From assembly GCA_964505785.1 (NCBI GenBank), contig CAZDJZ010000015.1:10988-74987 (forward strand): 64,000 nt of DNA, read 5' to 3'. Made by a program: the position numbers and the translations under genes. This stretch comes from CAYRTV01 sp964505785 (GTDB lineage: Bacteria; Acidobacteriota; Aminicenantia; Aminicenantales; Aminicenantaceae). Position 1 is the first letter of the stretch, and each line of letters begins with the position of its first letter. The notes under the pieces are model-generated. The model searched no databases, was not told the origin of the DNA, and saw nothing but the letters and a program-made list of their open reading frames with translations. Shown here one piece after another: positions 15,689 to 23,979 of this stretch.

Positions 15689-16723
15689 TCAGGCGGGTCT
15701 TTCGTCCTGGCTGGTTTCGGGGACAACTGTTTGCTTTTGTATTTTCAAGTCCTCAATAACCCTGTCTATGAGATCGCCGGTATTTTTTCGCTCAGCTGAA
15801 TCCAGGCCGATATGAACGGTGTAAGGATACTGCTTTCGAATATCATTTTTATGCTGAATTTCCCGCAGTATACGCTGCCTGACATTTTCGGCTTCGTGTT
15901 TTTTTGTGTTGGGAAGAAGGATAACGAACTCGTCCGCACCATAGCGGGCGACAACATCGACCTTCCTTATTTGGCTTTTGATAAGGAAGGCCAGATCTTT
16001 CAAAACAGCATCTCCGGCCAAATTGCCGCTTTTTTCATTGATTTCTGTGAGATTATCAATATCCACCAATAATATGGCTAGGGGATTTCCGTAACGGTTG
16101 CATCTATCGATTTCCCTGGAAAAGATACCGTCGAAATTTTTCCGGTTAAAAACCCCCGTCAGCGCATCTTCATAAGATAAATCTTTGATTGCGCTGAGGT
16201 AATAAATTTTTTCAATGGTGAGCGCGGCAAATTCGGTGATGGTTTTTAAAATATTCACGTCCTCTTTGGAATACGGCTTTTCATCTTTCCGGTCGGTAAG
16301 TTCGAAAACACCGATAATTTCATCATTGACAAAGAGAGGCGATGCGATTTGAGAACGAAAATTCATGCCGGTTATTTTTTGGAGGGTTTGGTAAAACCGG
16401 TCATCCTGGTCGATGTCTGCTATAAAATCGGCCTTTTTGTTATTCATAACCCAGTTTGCCAGGCCTTTGCCCTGGGGAACTTCTTTTCCTTCCAGCAATT
16501 CGCTTTTTTCTCCATGCACCAGCTTAAAAAACATCTGTCCGGTGTGGTGATTGCGAAGCAAGAGAGACCAGGATACCGGGGAAAAAATCTCTCCTATCTT
16601 TGTCATAACCTGGTTCATTGCTTCATTGATTGTATTGGAGGCCGCAGAACCCAAGTCGGTGTCAGCGAATAAGGATAGTTCCAGATAATCATCAATTCCT
16701 TGATAATTTTTCTTTTCTTGCAT
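15689..16723 (-). CDS. GAF-GGDEF protein with degenerate active site
   Basis: A 344-residue soluble protein. A GAF sensor domain spans about 30-175 (IASPLFVNDEIIGVFELTDR). The diguanylate-cyclase-like domain spans about 182-335. Its signature reads GADEF at 262-266 instead of GGDEF, the DxDxFKxIND motif is DIDNLTEINE, and the GH of the next motif is GN. The RxxD inhibitory site (RKVD, 253-256) is kept. Catalysis is therefore doubtful and the domain may sense GTP or c-di-GMP. The start at 16723 follows a GGGGCAGG site; the longer frame from 16786 has none. It follows metH by 78 bases. The second GGDEF gene, at 49.4 kb, is intact. Confidence 0.85.
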   Translation of the reverse strand: MQEKKNYQGIDDYLELSLFADTDLGSAASNTINEAMNQVMTKIGEIFSPVSWSLLLRNHHTGQMFFKLVHGEKSELLEGKEVPQGKGLANWVMNNKKADFIADIDQDDRFYQTLQKITGMNFRSQIASPLFVNDEIIGVFELTDRKDEKPYSKEDVNILKTITEFAALTIEKIYYLSAIKDLSYEDALTGVFNRKNFDGIFSREIDRCNRYGNPLAILLVDIDNLTEINEKSGNLAGDAVLKDLAFLIKSQIRKVDVVARYGADEFVILLPNTKKHEAENVRQRILREIQHKNDIRKQYPYTVHIGLDSAERKNTGDLIDRVIEDLKIQKQTVVPETSQDERPA

Positions 16724-16801
16724 GTCCTGCCCCTTTTTGGTTTGAAAATTCAGAAGGGATTTATTTGGGTATTCATGACTTAACATAAGCTGAGAGAAAA
16801 G

Positions 16802-19216
16802 TCAATTTTCTGATAACAGGTCTTCAATTTTTTTGACGGCATCCATGGCGTCTTTTCCAACGGCGTCTGCTCCAATTTGTTCAGAAAACTGTTTTGAGAC
16901 GGCAGCTCCGCCGATAATAACCTTGATTTGGGGAGATTTCTCATTTCTAATCCGGATGACTTCTTCCATCGCATCCATAGTGGTCGTCATGAGGGCGGAA
17001 AGGCCGATAATATCAGCGTTTTCTTTTTCAGCGGCTTTGACAATCATTGCGGAACTGACATTTTTTCCCAGATCTATAACTCTAAACCCTGAATTCCTGA
17101 GAACCAAAGCGACAATGTTTTTTCCGATATCGTGCAAGTCGCCCTTGACCGTAGCTAAGATAATCTTTTTTTGCTTGGCATCCTTTTTTTTGCCGGAAAA
17201 TGTTTTTTCCAGAACCGCGGATGCCGTCTCCATGGCCTCTGCGGACATGATCAGCTGAGGAAGAAAATAAATATTTTTTTCATAATAGTCTCCGGCTTTA
17301 CGGAGCGCGGGGGAGAGAACATTCTCCAATATGTCTAATCCTTTACGTCCGGTTTGAATCAATTCACGGGTCCATTTTTCAGCCCCGGATTTTTCTCCTT
17401 CCAGAATGGCCCGGAATAATTTTTCTTCCGGTGTTCCCTGAGGAGAAAGGGGGCCGGCTTCCAATGGTTGCTTTTGCCGGCTGAACTTCTCTAAAAAAAT
17501 CCGCATTCCTCTATCTCTGCCGGTAACGGCATCGGCAGCCTTAACTAATTCCATCATATCTGTATCCCGGGGGTTTAAGATTGCGGCATCCAACCCGGCT
17601 TGCATAGCCATCATAAGAAAAGTTTGATTGAGTCTCTTCCTGAGAGGCAATCCAAAGGAGAAATTAGAAAGACCGACAACTGAAGCAATCCCTAAAGTGG
17701 AAGCTTGGGAAATGACTTTTAATGTTTCATTTGCGCCTTTAGGGGAAGATGCGGATAGAGTCAAGGTCACAGGGTCCATTATCAGATCATTAAGGGTTAG
17801 ACCCGCAGACAGGGCTTCCTGAATGAGTTTTTCAATGATGGCAAGCCTGTCTGCTGCCGAATCCGGAATTCCGTTTTCATTCATTGCAAGCAGGACCGCA
17901 CCGGCTCCGAATTTTTTCGCCAAAGGCAGCAAGGTTTGCATATTATGCCTTTCAGCATTGACAGAATTGATAACCGGCTTTCCGCCATAGAGGAGCAAGG
18001 CTTTTTCCAGGGATTCCGGGTTGGAATTATCCAGAAAAAGCGGACATTTTGTGACTGATTGAATATTCTTGACAGCTTCTGCGAAAAAAGCCGGATTCTT
18101 TTCTCCCGTTTTACCTAGATTGAGATCAAGCGCATGAGCTCCGGCTTTTTCCTGTTCGCGTGCCAGCCTTCGGGCTCCTTCCAGTTTTCGAGCCTTGAAT
18201 TCGCGATCCAGTTTTTTTGATGCAAATGGATTAATATTTTCGCCTACGATTATTAATGGACGGCCATGGCTTGCCAGAATATGGGCATTACGGCTGGACG
18301 CACGGAATCCTTCTTCCCAAGAGCCCGGTTCCGCCGGTTTTTTCCCCTTCAGGCGTTTGGCGATCTCTGCGATATGAGCTGGAGTGGTTCCGCAGCAGCC
18401 TCCAATAATGGAGGCGCCTTTTTGATAAAACCCTTCTGCATATCCGGCATATTGAACAGGCGTGAGGGGGAATACAACCCGCTTTCCTTTTTTTTCTGGT
18501 TCACCTGCGTTGGCATAAGCAATGAGAGGTTTCCGGATATGGGAAAGGGTTTTATCGATCATATCCGCATATCCTTCCGGGTGCCGGCCGCAATTTATTC
18601 CGTATATATCCGCTGCTCCTGCGGCAAAAGTGACCGCGGCCGCTTCAGGTCCCGAACCGCTTACGGTGCGGTTTCCTTTCAGGGGAAAAGTCATTGAAAC
18701 CGCAACCGGAAGCGGACTGACATTGCGGCAGGCTATCGCGGCCAGCTTAGCTTCAAGAATATCGATTTGTGTTTCGATTAAAAAAAAATCCACCCCGCCT
18801 GCAGCCAGAGTTTCAGCCTGTTCGGAAAAAGCCTCCAGAACTTCTTCTGGCTCAATTTCACCTAAAGGGCGAATTAATTTTCCTGTCGGCCCGATGGAGC
18901 CGGCGATAAACACATTGCGGTTTTTCCGGGCTGCTGAAGCCGCTTCAACAGCGGCCGAGTTCAAATCCCGGCAGCGTCCCGCTGCCGAAAATTCCTGTAA
19001 TTTTATCCTGTTGGCGCCTAGAGTATTGGTTTCGATGATGTCCGCGCCCGCCCGAATATAGGCCTTATGTATTTCCCGTATTAATCCGGGTTCAGTCTGG
19101 TTCAAGTCTTCGGGAAAATCAAATACTTCTCCCGTTCTTTTCATTATTTCGGTGCCCATAGCGCCGTCCAGGATAAGAACCCTTTGCGAAAGGGCGGATA
19201 AAACATTATCCGGCAT
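16802..19216 (-). CDS. metH: Cobalamin-dependent methionine synthase without reactivation domain
   Basis: An 804-residue MetH-type protein. Domains in order: homocysteine S-methyltransferase (about 1-290) with zinc Cys C209, C274 and C275 (GGCCGTTPAHI); pterin-binding methyltetrahydrofolate domain (about 318-575, IVGENINPFASKK, DNSNPESLE); and cobalamin-binding cap and Rossmann domains (about 595-804) with the cobalt-ligating His in DLHDIG (H695). The C-terminal AdoMet reactivation domain of enteric MetH is absent, as in several anaerobes. It methylates homocysteine using 5-methyl-THF. The start at 19216 follows AAAGGA and fits the conserved LILDGAMGTE start. It lies 19 bases after the DUF4340 gene, so it may be transcribed with the ABC operon. 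Confidence 0.93.
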   Translation of the reverse strand: MPDNVLSALSQRVLILDGAMGTEIMKRTGEVFDFPEDLNQTEPGLIREIHKAYIRAGADIIETNTLGANRIKLQEFSAAGRCRDLNSAAVEAASAARKNRNVFIAGSIGPTGKLIRPLGEIEPEEVLEAFSEQAETLAAGGVDFFLIETQIDILEAKLAAIACRNVSPLPVAVSMTFPLKGNRTVSGSGPEAAAVTFAAGAADIYGINCGRHPEGYADMIDKTLSHIRKPLIAYANAGEPEKKGKRVVFPLTPVQYAGYAEGFYQKGASIIGGCCGTTPAHIAEIAKRLKGKKPAEPGSWEEGFRASSRNAHILASHGRPLIIVGENINPFASKKLDREFKARKLEGARRLAREQEKAGAHALDLNLGKTGEKNPAFFAEAVKNIQSVTKCPLFLDNSNPESLEKALLLYGGKPVINSVNAERHNMQTLLPLAKKFGAGAVLLAMNENGIPDSAADRLAIIEKLIQEALSAGLTLNDLIMDPVTLTLSASSPKGANETLKVISQASTLGIASVVGLSNFSFGLPLRKRLNQTFLMMAMQAGLDAAILNPRDTDMMELVKAADAVTGRDRGMRIFLEKFSRQKQPLEAGPLSPQGTPEEKLFRAILEGEKSGAEKWTRELIQTGRKGLDILENVLSPALRKAGDYYEKNIYFLPQLIMSAEAMETASAVLEKTFSGKKKDAKQKKIILATVKGDLHDIGKNIVALVLRNSGFRVIDLGKNVSSAMIVKAAEKENADIIGLSALMTTTMDAMEEVIRIRNEKSPQIKVIIGGAAVSKQFSEQIGADAVGKDAMDAVKKIEDLLSEN

Positions 19217-19235
19217 AAAATATATTCCTTTCAGA

Positions 19236-20600
19236 TTATTTTTCCTTTTCTGATTCGGCCTCTTTTTGTATCCATTCTTCTCTTTTCGATGGATAGTTCT
19301 GCAGAAAAGCTGAATCCGTTTTGAAAAGATAGTCAAAACGCTGGTTTTTTATAATCACCTGATTGTTTTCCTCGTCTTCTTTGCCGATGAGGAGGGTGAC
19401 GATCTCGGGTTCTTCCTTTTCGTCTGGAGAAGTTGCAATGGATATTTTCCGGATTTCACCGGACAGCCCGTATCTACCAGCATCCCAGGGTGGATCAATG
19501 AACTCGGCGGCTTCAAGATAGGACAGCTTACGCAGGAAATCTTCGATTTTTTGCGTGTCGGCTTCCGGCCCTTCAAGCGCGTCTAAATGCCAGGCGTTTT
19601 CTTTGTCTTTTACGGCTGACAGAGTAAGCTCCCGGCTTTCAATATTTACCCCGGTGACTTCCCAAGTATAAAAATCGGCAATACTTTTTTCCCGCAGGCT
19701 GGAGACAGGTTTGTCTAACTGGTTCAGAATAGTGTCCGCAACCGTCACTATTTTTGCGGACTTATCCGTTGTGGCGTAAAGCTCTTCATCCATTTGATTA
19801 AAATGAAAATTCAATTTTATATTTTCGCCGGGAATATTCAGTCCGGCCAGATAAGGCGGATTTTCGAGACCGAAATTTTGCATTTCTTCTTCGGACTTAT
19901 CTTCAGAAATGAATTCCTCTGCTTTTAATCCGGACAGAGAATCCAGGATTTGCTGAACAGCGGTTTTATCCGCCATTGACTCGACCGGTCCGGTCATGTA
20001 CCATTCCCCGGACCTTTTTTCTGCCTGCCAGGAGAATTCAGGTGTTGTCAAGCTCAAGGACTCCGCTTTTTCGGTATCGAACTGAAAAATATCTTTTTTG
20101 CGGAAATCCGCCAGTTTTTTCTCAAGTGCGGTATGGAGGCGGCTTGGAAGAAGAGCCACCCGGTTTTCATGGCCGAGCTTGGCAAAGTATGTATTATCAA
20201 GCGGGTTTTTCTCTCCGATATGGATGGCAACAGGTTCCTTCTTGTCTTGGTAATATAAGCGGATTTTTTGTGAGGGAATTCCATATTTATCAAGATCAGG
20301 CGATTCCGTTTCCACGATTTTTTCATAGGTCAATTCGGACATATCTGAAGCTAGTTTCTCCACCTCGTTTTTATCCGCCGGAGCATTTAAGGGAGAGGTG
20401 ATCATCCATTCCTCATCATTTTGCTTTTCCATGACGACAGTGGTCTCCCCGGTTTCAAATTCAATTTTTTCAACCTCGTAGGGGGGATTATTAACCAAAT
20501 AGTCCGTGGTTTCTCCTTCTTCCGGAAATTCCACGACTAGGACAAAAACTAGAAGCGCGATAAAAGCGATCAGCAAAAAAAGCGTGGATCGGAATTTCAT
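19236..20600 (-). CDS. DUF4340 domain protein of a GldG-type ABC system
   Basis: A 454-residue protein with one N-terminal membrane anchor (about 2-24) and a long extracytoplasmic part of repeated DUF4340 units. Each has a W-x-ITSPL or W-x-MTGPV turn, then PADKNEVEKLASDMSEL or ADKTAVQQILDSLSGL, repeated three times (about 66, 200 and 330). It overlaps the GldG-like gene by ATGA and has AGGAGG before the ATG at 20600, so the start at 20621 is rejected. DUF4340 proteins commonly sit beside GldG/GldF ABC transporters and are probably their periplasmic partner. Confidence 0.87.
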   Translation of the reverse strand: MKFRSTLFLLIAFIALLVFVLVVEFPEEGETTDYLVNNPPYEVEKIEFETGETTVVMEKQNDEEWMITSPLNAPADKNEVEKLASDMSELTYEKIVETESPDLDKYGIPSQKIRLYYQDKKEPVAIHIGEKNPLDNTYFAKLGHENRVALLPSRLHTALEKKLADFRKKDIFQFDTEKAESLSLTTPEFSWQAEKRSGEWYMTGPVESMADKTAVQQILDSLSGLKAEEFISEDKSEEEMQNFGLENPPYLAGLNIPGENIKLNFHFNQMDEELYATTDKSAKIVTVADTILNQLDKPVSSLREKSIADFYTWEVTGVNIESRELTLSAVKDKENAWHLDALEGPEADTQKIEDFLRKLSYLEAAEFIDPPWDAGRYGLSGEIRKISIATSPDEKEEPEIVTLLIGKEDEENNQVIIKNQRFDYLFKTDSAFLQNYPSKREEWIQKEAESEKEK

Positions 20601-22201
20601 AATGAACGCCTCCTGAGCCAAATAAAGATGCCGGTCAGAAGAACCGCCAACGGCAGAATAATCAGCGAAACAAAAAAGATCAGCCGGCCCTGGGTCGGTG
20701 TTAAATGAATGGTCCTCGGCTTGGAGGTTTTGGGCTGAATCGAAATCAAATCCGCCTCTTCGGTCAGCCAGTTCACAGTATTGAGAAACAGGTTTCCGTT
20801 TCCGGATAAATTATAATAGGCATTGGCGGCGAAATCGGCATCCCCGAATACGGCCAGCCTGAATTCTTTTTGATCCGGTGGTCCTGTTTCTGCTTCAGGA
20901 GATGAATCCGGTTGATCTTCACCTGTTTCTTCAGCTTGCGGGGCAGGAATTTCCGGAGGTTCATCATCCATTTTCATGGATACAACCGCAGCCAGTGAAA
21001 TAGGACCGGGCTTATCCAGGTCTTCATTATAGCGGACTTCCTGCTCGTCAAGCTGGCGTTCCGACCAGGAATCTTGGCTGCTTTTGGCGATGATTTGAAT
21101 GACGGCTCCTTCCGGAGAGTCTTCCGATTCATCAACAGACCGGGCATAGGGAAAAAAAGTAGCATAGCGGAAGTTTTCGGTTATCGGATGGAGTCCGTAT
21201 TCGCTGACAACCGGCATAAAATAATCTCCTCCAAGTTGACGGGAAACGGGGTCAACCACCAGGTCATTTACCAGTTCAACGCCGTATGGGAGTAAAAACT
21301 CTTCCAAACCGGTTTGGGTTTCCGGTTCGACCATAAAAAAGACCCGGCCGCCTTTGCGGATAAAATCATTTAGAGCTTCTTTCTCAGCTGGAAGCAGTTC
21401 CTTTTTAGGGCCGGCAACGATCAGAACGGAAACATTTTCCCCCAGGCTTTCCGGCAGTGCCAGAGTTATCTTTTCCACCAGATAGCCTTGTTTTTCCAGC
21501 TCTTCCCTGGCTAATGAATACCCCTGGGCCTCGGTTGCGTCAATGCCGGCTTCTCCATGACCCTCTAAAAAATAAACTGATTTTTGAGTTTTACGGGTGA
21601 GCTGGATAATGGCATTGGTGAAATCTTCTTCCGAATAAGTAGTGATGCGTTGTTCTCTTTCTCCTTGTTCAAAAATAGTGGTCCCGTCATCGGTCACATT
21701 GTAGCGTTTAACCATTCCGGGATTTGTGTCCGGTTCGATGAATTCATATTTAATTTTATTGGAATGATAGGCATAAATTTCCAGCATCCGCTCGACTTTA
21801 TTGCGGTTAAAATTATCCTGCCGGAAAAAACATTTGATTTGAACCGGCTCTTCCAGGTTTTTTATAACTTTTACGGTCTGACCGGATAAGCTGTGGAGTT
21901 TGGCTTCGGTGAAATCGAAGCGGTGATGATATTTGGAAAAAATGTAATTGATCAGAACCAGAATGCCCAGGACGAGGATGATCACCAGAAGCATATTGCT
22001 GGAATAAATAAACGCTTTCCGCTGGACTGTTTTCCGCATCCGGGAGAGATTCATCGCGAAGTAGGAACCAAGGGCGATCAAACCCGCCGCACCCAAAACA
22101 ATAGGAACCGTTTTTCGGTAAGGCCAGATGAAGTAGGCTGTCAGCGCGGACAGGATCAGAACCACAGCAATATAATTAAGATTTTTCTTCAATTGGTCCA
22201 T
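20597..22201 (-). CDS. GldG-like ABC-transport auxiliary membrane protein
   Basis: A 534-residue protein. Three hydrophobic helices lie near the N-terminus (about 9-26, 33-50 and 70-90), followed by an extracytoplasmic domain starting RFDFTEAKLHSLSGQTVKVIKNLEEP, split here as the typical GldG/ABC-type uncharacterised domain. FLEGHGEAG and the FFMVEPET segment fit the family. A Pro/Glu-rich linker (about 410-445) and a C-terminal helix with IWLRRRSL end the protein. It probably works with the permease and ATPase encoded just upstream. One base separates it from the permease stop. Confidence 0.85.
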   Translation of the reverse strand: MDQLKKNLNYIAVVLILSALTAYFIWPYRKTVPIVLGAAGLIALGSYFAMNLSRMRKTVQRKAFIYSSNMLLVIILVLGILVLINYIFSKYHHRFDFTEAKLHSLSGQTVKVIKNLEEPVQIKCFFRQDNFNRNKVERMLEIYAYHSNKIKYEFIEPDTNPGMVKRYNVTDDGTTIFEQGEREQRITTYSEEDFTNAIIQLTRKTQKSVYFLEGHGEAGIDATEAQGYSLAREELEKQGYLVEKITLALPESLGENVSVLIVAGPKKELLPAEKEALNDFIRKGGRVFFMVEPETQTGLEEFLLPYGVELVNDLVVDPVSRQLGGDYFMPVVSEYGLHPITENFRYATFFPYARSVDESEDSPEGAVIQIIAKSSQDSWSERQLDEQEVRYNEDLDKPGPISLAAVVSMKMDDEPPEIPAPQAEETGEDQPDSSPEAETGPPDQKEFRLAVFGDADFAANAYYNLSGNGNLFLNTVNWLTEEADLISIQPKTSKPRTIHLTPTQGRLIFFVSLIILPLAVLLTGIFIWLRRRSL

Positions 22202-22202
22202 T

Positions 22203-22970
22203 TTATCTCCACCTCCGGGATTGAATAACAGAATGAGTTAGAAAGAGACCCAGGAAAATAAAGCTGATGTAGTAAACAAGGTCGGTGGTATCCAGAATAC
22301 CTTCGGTCATATCGCCGAAATGCTGGAAAAAAGATATATAATTCAAAACACTTTGCCATATGCCTCCGGCCGAATGGGCCGCCCAGTTGAGCACCCAGAA
22401 AAGAAGCAGCGCGCCAAAGGTCAGCATAGCGGCAACAATTTGATTTTCGGTCAATGAAGAAAAGAAAATTCCAATAGCCGTAAACGCCGCTCCTAGTAAA
22501 AATAAACCAAGATAGCCATTAAGAAGCGGTGCCGGTTCCGGATTGCCGTAAGCAAAGGTGAATATGGATAGGAATCCGGTTAAAAGCAGCATAACCAGGA
22601 GAACAAACAAAGAGGCAAAATATTTACCAAGAATAATCTGATTAATCGATATCGGTGATGTGTAGAGAAGTTCGTCGGTCTTGATTTTCTTCTCTTCGGC
22701 GAACAAGCGCATCGTAATGAGAGGAATCATCAAAAGCAATATGATGCTGATATTATTAAACAGGGGAGAGTAAACCATTTGATTGATATTGAGCTGTTCA
22801 AGATACTGAGGATACTGCGCCAGCTGCATGGACTGCATGTTAAACCAGTTGATCAAGCTGTAAAAAAAGAATCCGACCAAAACCAGAAAAACGGTTATTG
22901 CGACATAGGCGATGGGTGAAGTAAAGTAGGTCTTGATTTCTTTTTTTGTGATATACCATATATTTTTCAT
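22203..22970 (-). CDS. ABC-2 type permease (GldF-like)
   Basis: A 255-residue membrane protein with six hydrophobic helices. The N-terminus (ITKKEIKTYFTSPIAYV) is typical of ABC-2/GldF permeases, and MRLFAEEKKIKTDELLYTSPI is the conserved cytoplasmic loop. The start overlaps the ATPase stop by ATGA. AGGAGG lies before the ATG. It forms the channel part of an exporter; in gliding Bacteroidetes GldF works with GldA and GldG, but in other phyla the substrate is unknown. Confidence 0.9.
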   Translation of the reverse strand: MKNIWYITKKEIKTYFTSPIAYVAITVFLVLVGFFFYSLINWFNMQSMQLAQYPQYLEQLNINQMVYSPLFNNISIILLLMIPLITMRLFAEEKKIKTDELLYTSPISINQIILGKYFASLFVLLVMLLLTGFLSIFTFAYGNPEPAPLLNGYLGLFLLGAAFTAIGIFFSSLTENQIVAAMLTFGALLLFWVLNWAAHSAGGIWQSVLNYISFFQHFGDMTEGILDTTDLVYYISFIFLGLFLTHSVIQSRRWR

Positions 22971-23896
22971 TGCTGGACTCCTCCTGAGACAACTCTCAGA
23001 TAGAGCTCTTCGATATTCATTGCCAGGGGCCGCATTTCCATCAAACCGAGATTATTCTCAGCAATTAGGCGGACCAGATTGTCCCTCAGATCGTGACCGG
23101 AAGGCCACTCGATTTTTATGCCGTCGTCCTGAAGGGAAATATTGTTTACCCCTGGGATATTTTTCAATAAGGCCTGAGCATCTGCTCCGGTTTGACGCAG
23201 TTTGAGCAAAACACCGTCCCTGCCTTCGCTGAAGGATGCGGTCAATTCTTCCAAAGATCCTGAGCGCATGAGATTGCCTTCATTGATGATGACGACTCCG
23301 TCACAGGTCTGGGTCACTTCGGCCAGGATATGAGTGGATAAAATGATGGTGCGGGACCCCTTCAGTGATTTAATCAGTTCTCTGATTTCACGGATCTGGG
23401 CGGGATCAAGGCCAATGGTCGGTTCATCCAGAATCAACACTTCAGGGTCATGGATCAATGCCTGGGCTATACCCACGCGCTGCCGGTATCCGCGGGAAAT
23501 ATTTTTTATCAGCCGCTTTTCCACTGCTTCGAGCGAGCTTATCTCAATGGCTTTGTCGACTGCCCGTCTGCGTTCGCCGGAGGGAATCTGTTTGATTTCC
23601 GCGACAAAGCTGAGATATTCCCGTACTGTCATCTCCGGGTATAACGGGACGTTTTCAGGAAGGTACCCGATGATCTTCTTGACTTCTTCCGGGTTTTCAA
23701 AAACATCCAATCCCGTCACCAGGGCTTTACCCATGGTTGCAGGCAAAAAACCGGTGAGAATGCGCATGGTTGTGGTTTTCCCGGCCGCGTTGGGCCCGAG
23801 GAGTCCCCAAATTTTGCCTTTTTCAATAGTGAAGGTTAAATCTTTGACAGCGACGAAGTCACCGTATTTTTTGGTGAGATGTTCAACTTCAATCAT
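22967..23896 (-). CDS. ABC transporter ATP-binding protein (GldA-like)
   Basis: A 309-residue ATPase with Walker A GPNAAGKT (34-41), Q-loop, signature ISRGYRQRVGIAQAL, Walker B VLILDEPTIGLDP and a switch His in LSTHILAEV. A C-terminal regulatory extension (about 215-309) is typical of ABC-2 drug- and gliding-type ATPases. It is the first gene of the unit ATPase-permease-GldG-DUF4340, with metH perhaps at the end. AAAGGAGG precedes the ATG. Confidence 0.93.
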   Translation of the reverse strand: MIEVEHLTKKYGDFVAVKDLTFTIEKGKIWGLLGPNAAGKTTTMRILTGFLPATMGKALVTGLDVFENPEEVKKIIGYLPENVPLYPEMTVREYLSFVAEIKQIPSGERRRAVDKAIEISSLEAVEKRLIKNISRGYRQRVGIAQALIHDPEVLILDEPTIGLDPAQIREIRELIKSLKGSRTIILSTHILAEVTQTCDGVVIINEGNLMRSGSLEELTASFSEGRDGVLLKLRQTGADAQALLKNIPGVNNISLQDDGIKIEWPSGHDLRDNLVRLIAENNLGLMEMRPLAMNIEELYLRVVSGGVQQ

Positions 23897-23943
23897 CCAC
23901 TGCCTCCTTTGTTAAATATCAGTATTATTTTATCAGAAATAAT

Positions 23944-23972
23944 AATATATCCATGATGGTGAGACTTTTCAA
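23944..23972 (-). promoter_or_regulatory. Promoter of the gldA-like operon
   Basis: Minus strand TTGAAA (23972-23967), a 17-base spacer and TATATT (23949-23944), about 47 bases before the ATPase start. Confidence 0.5.
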
Positions 23973-23979
23973 CCCTTAA

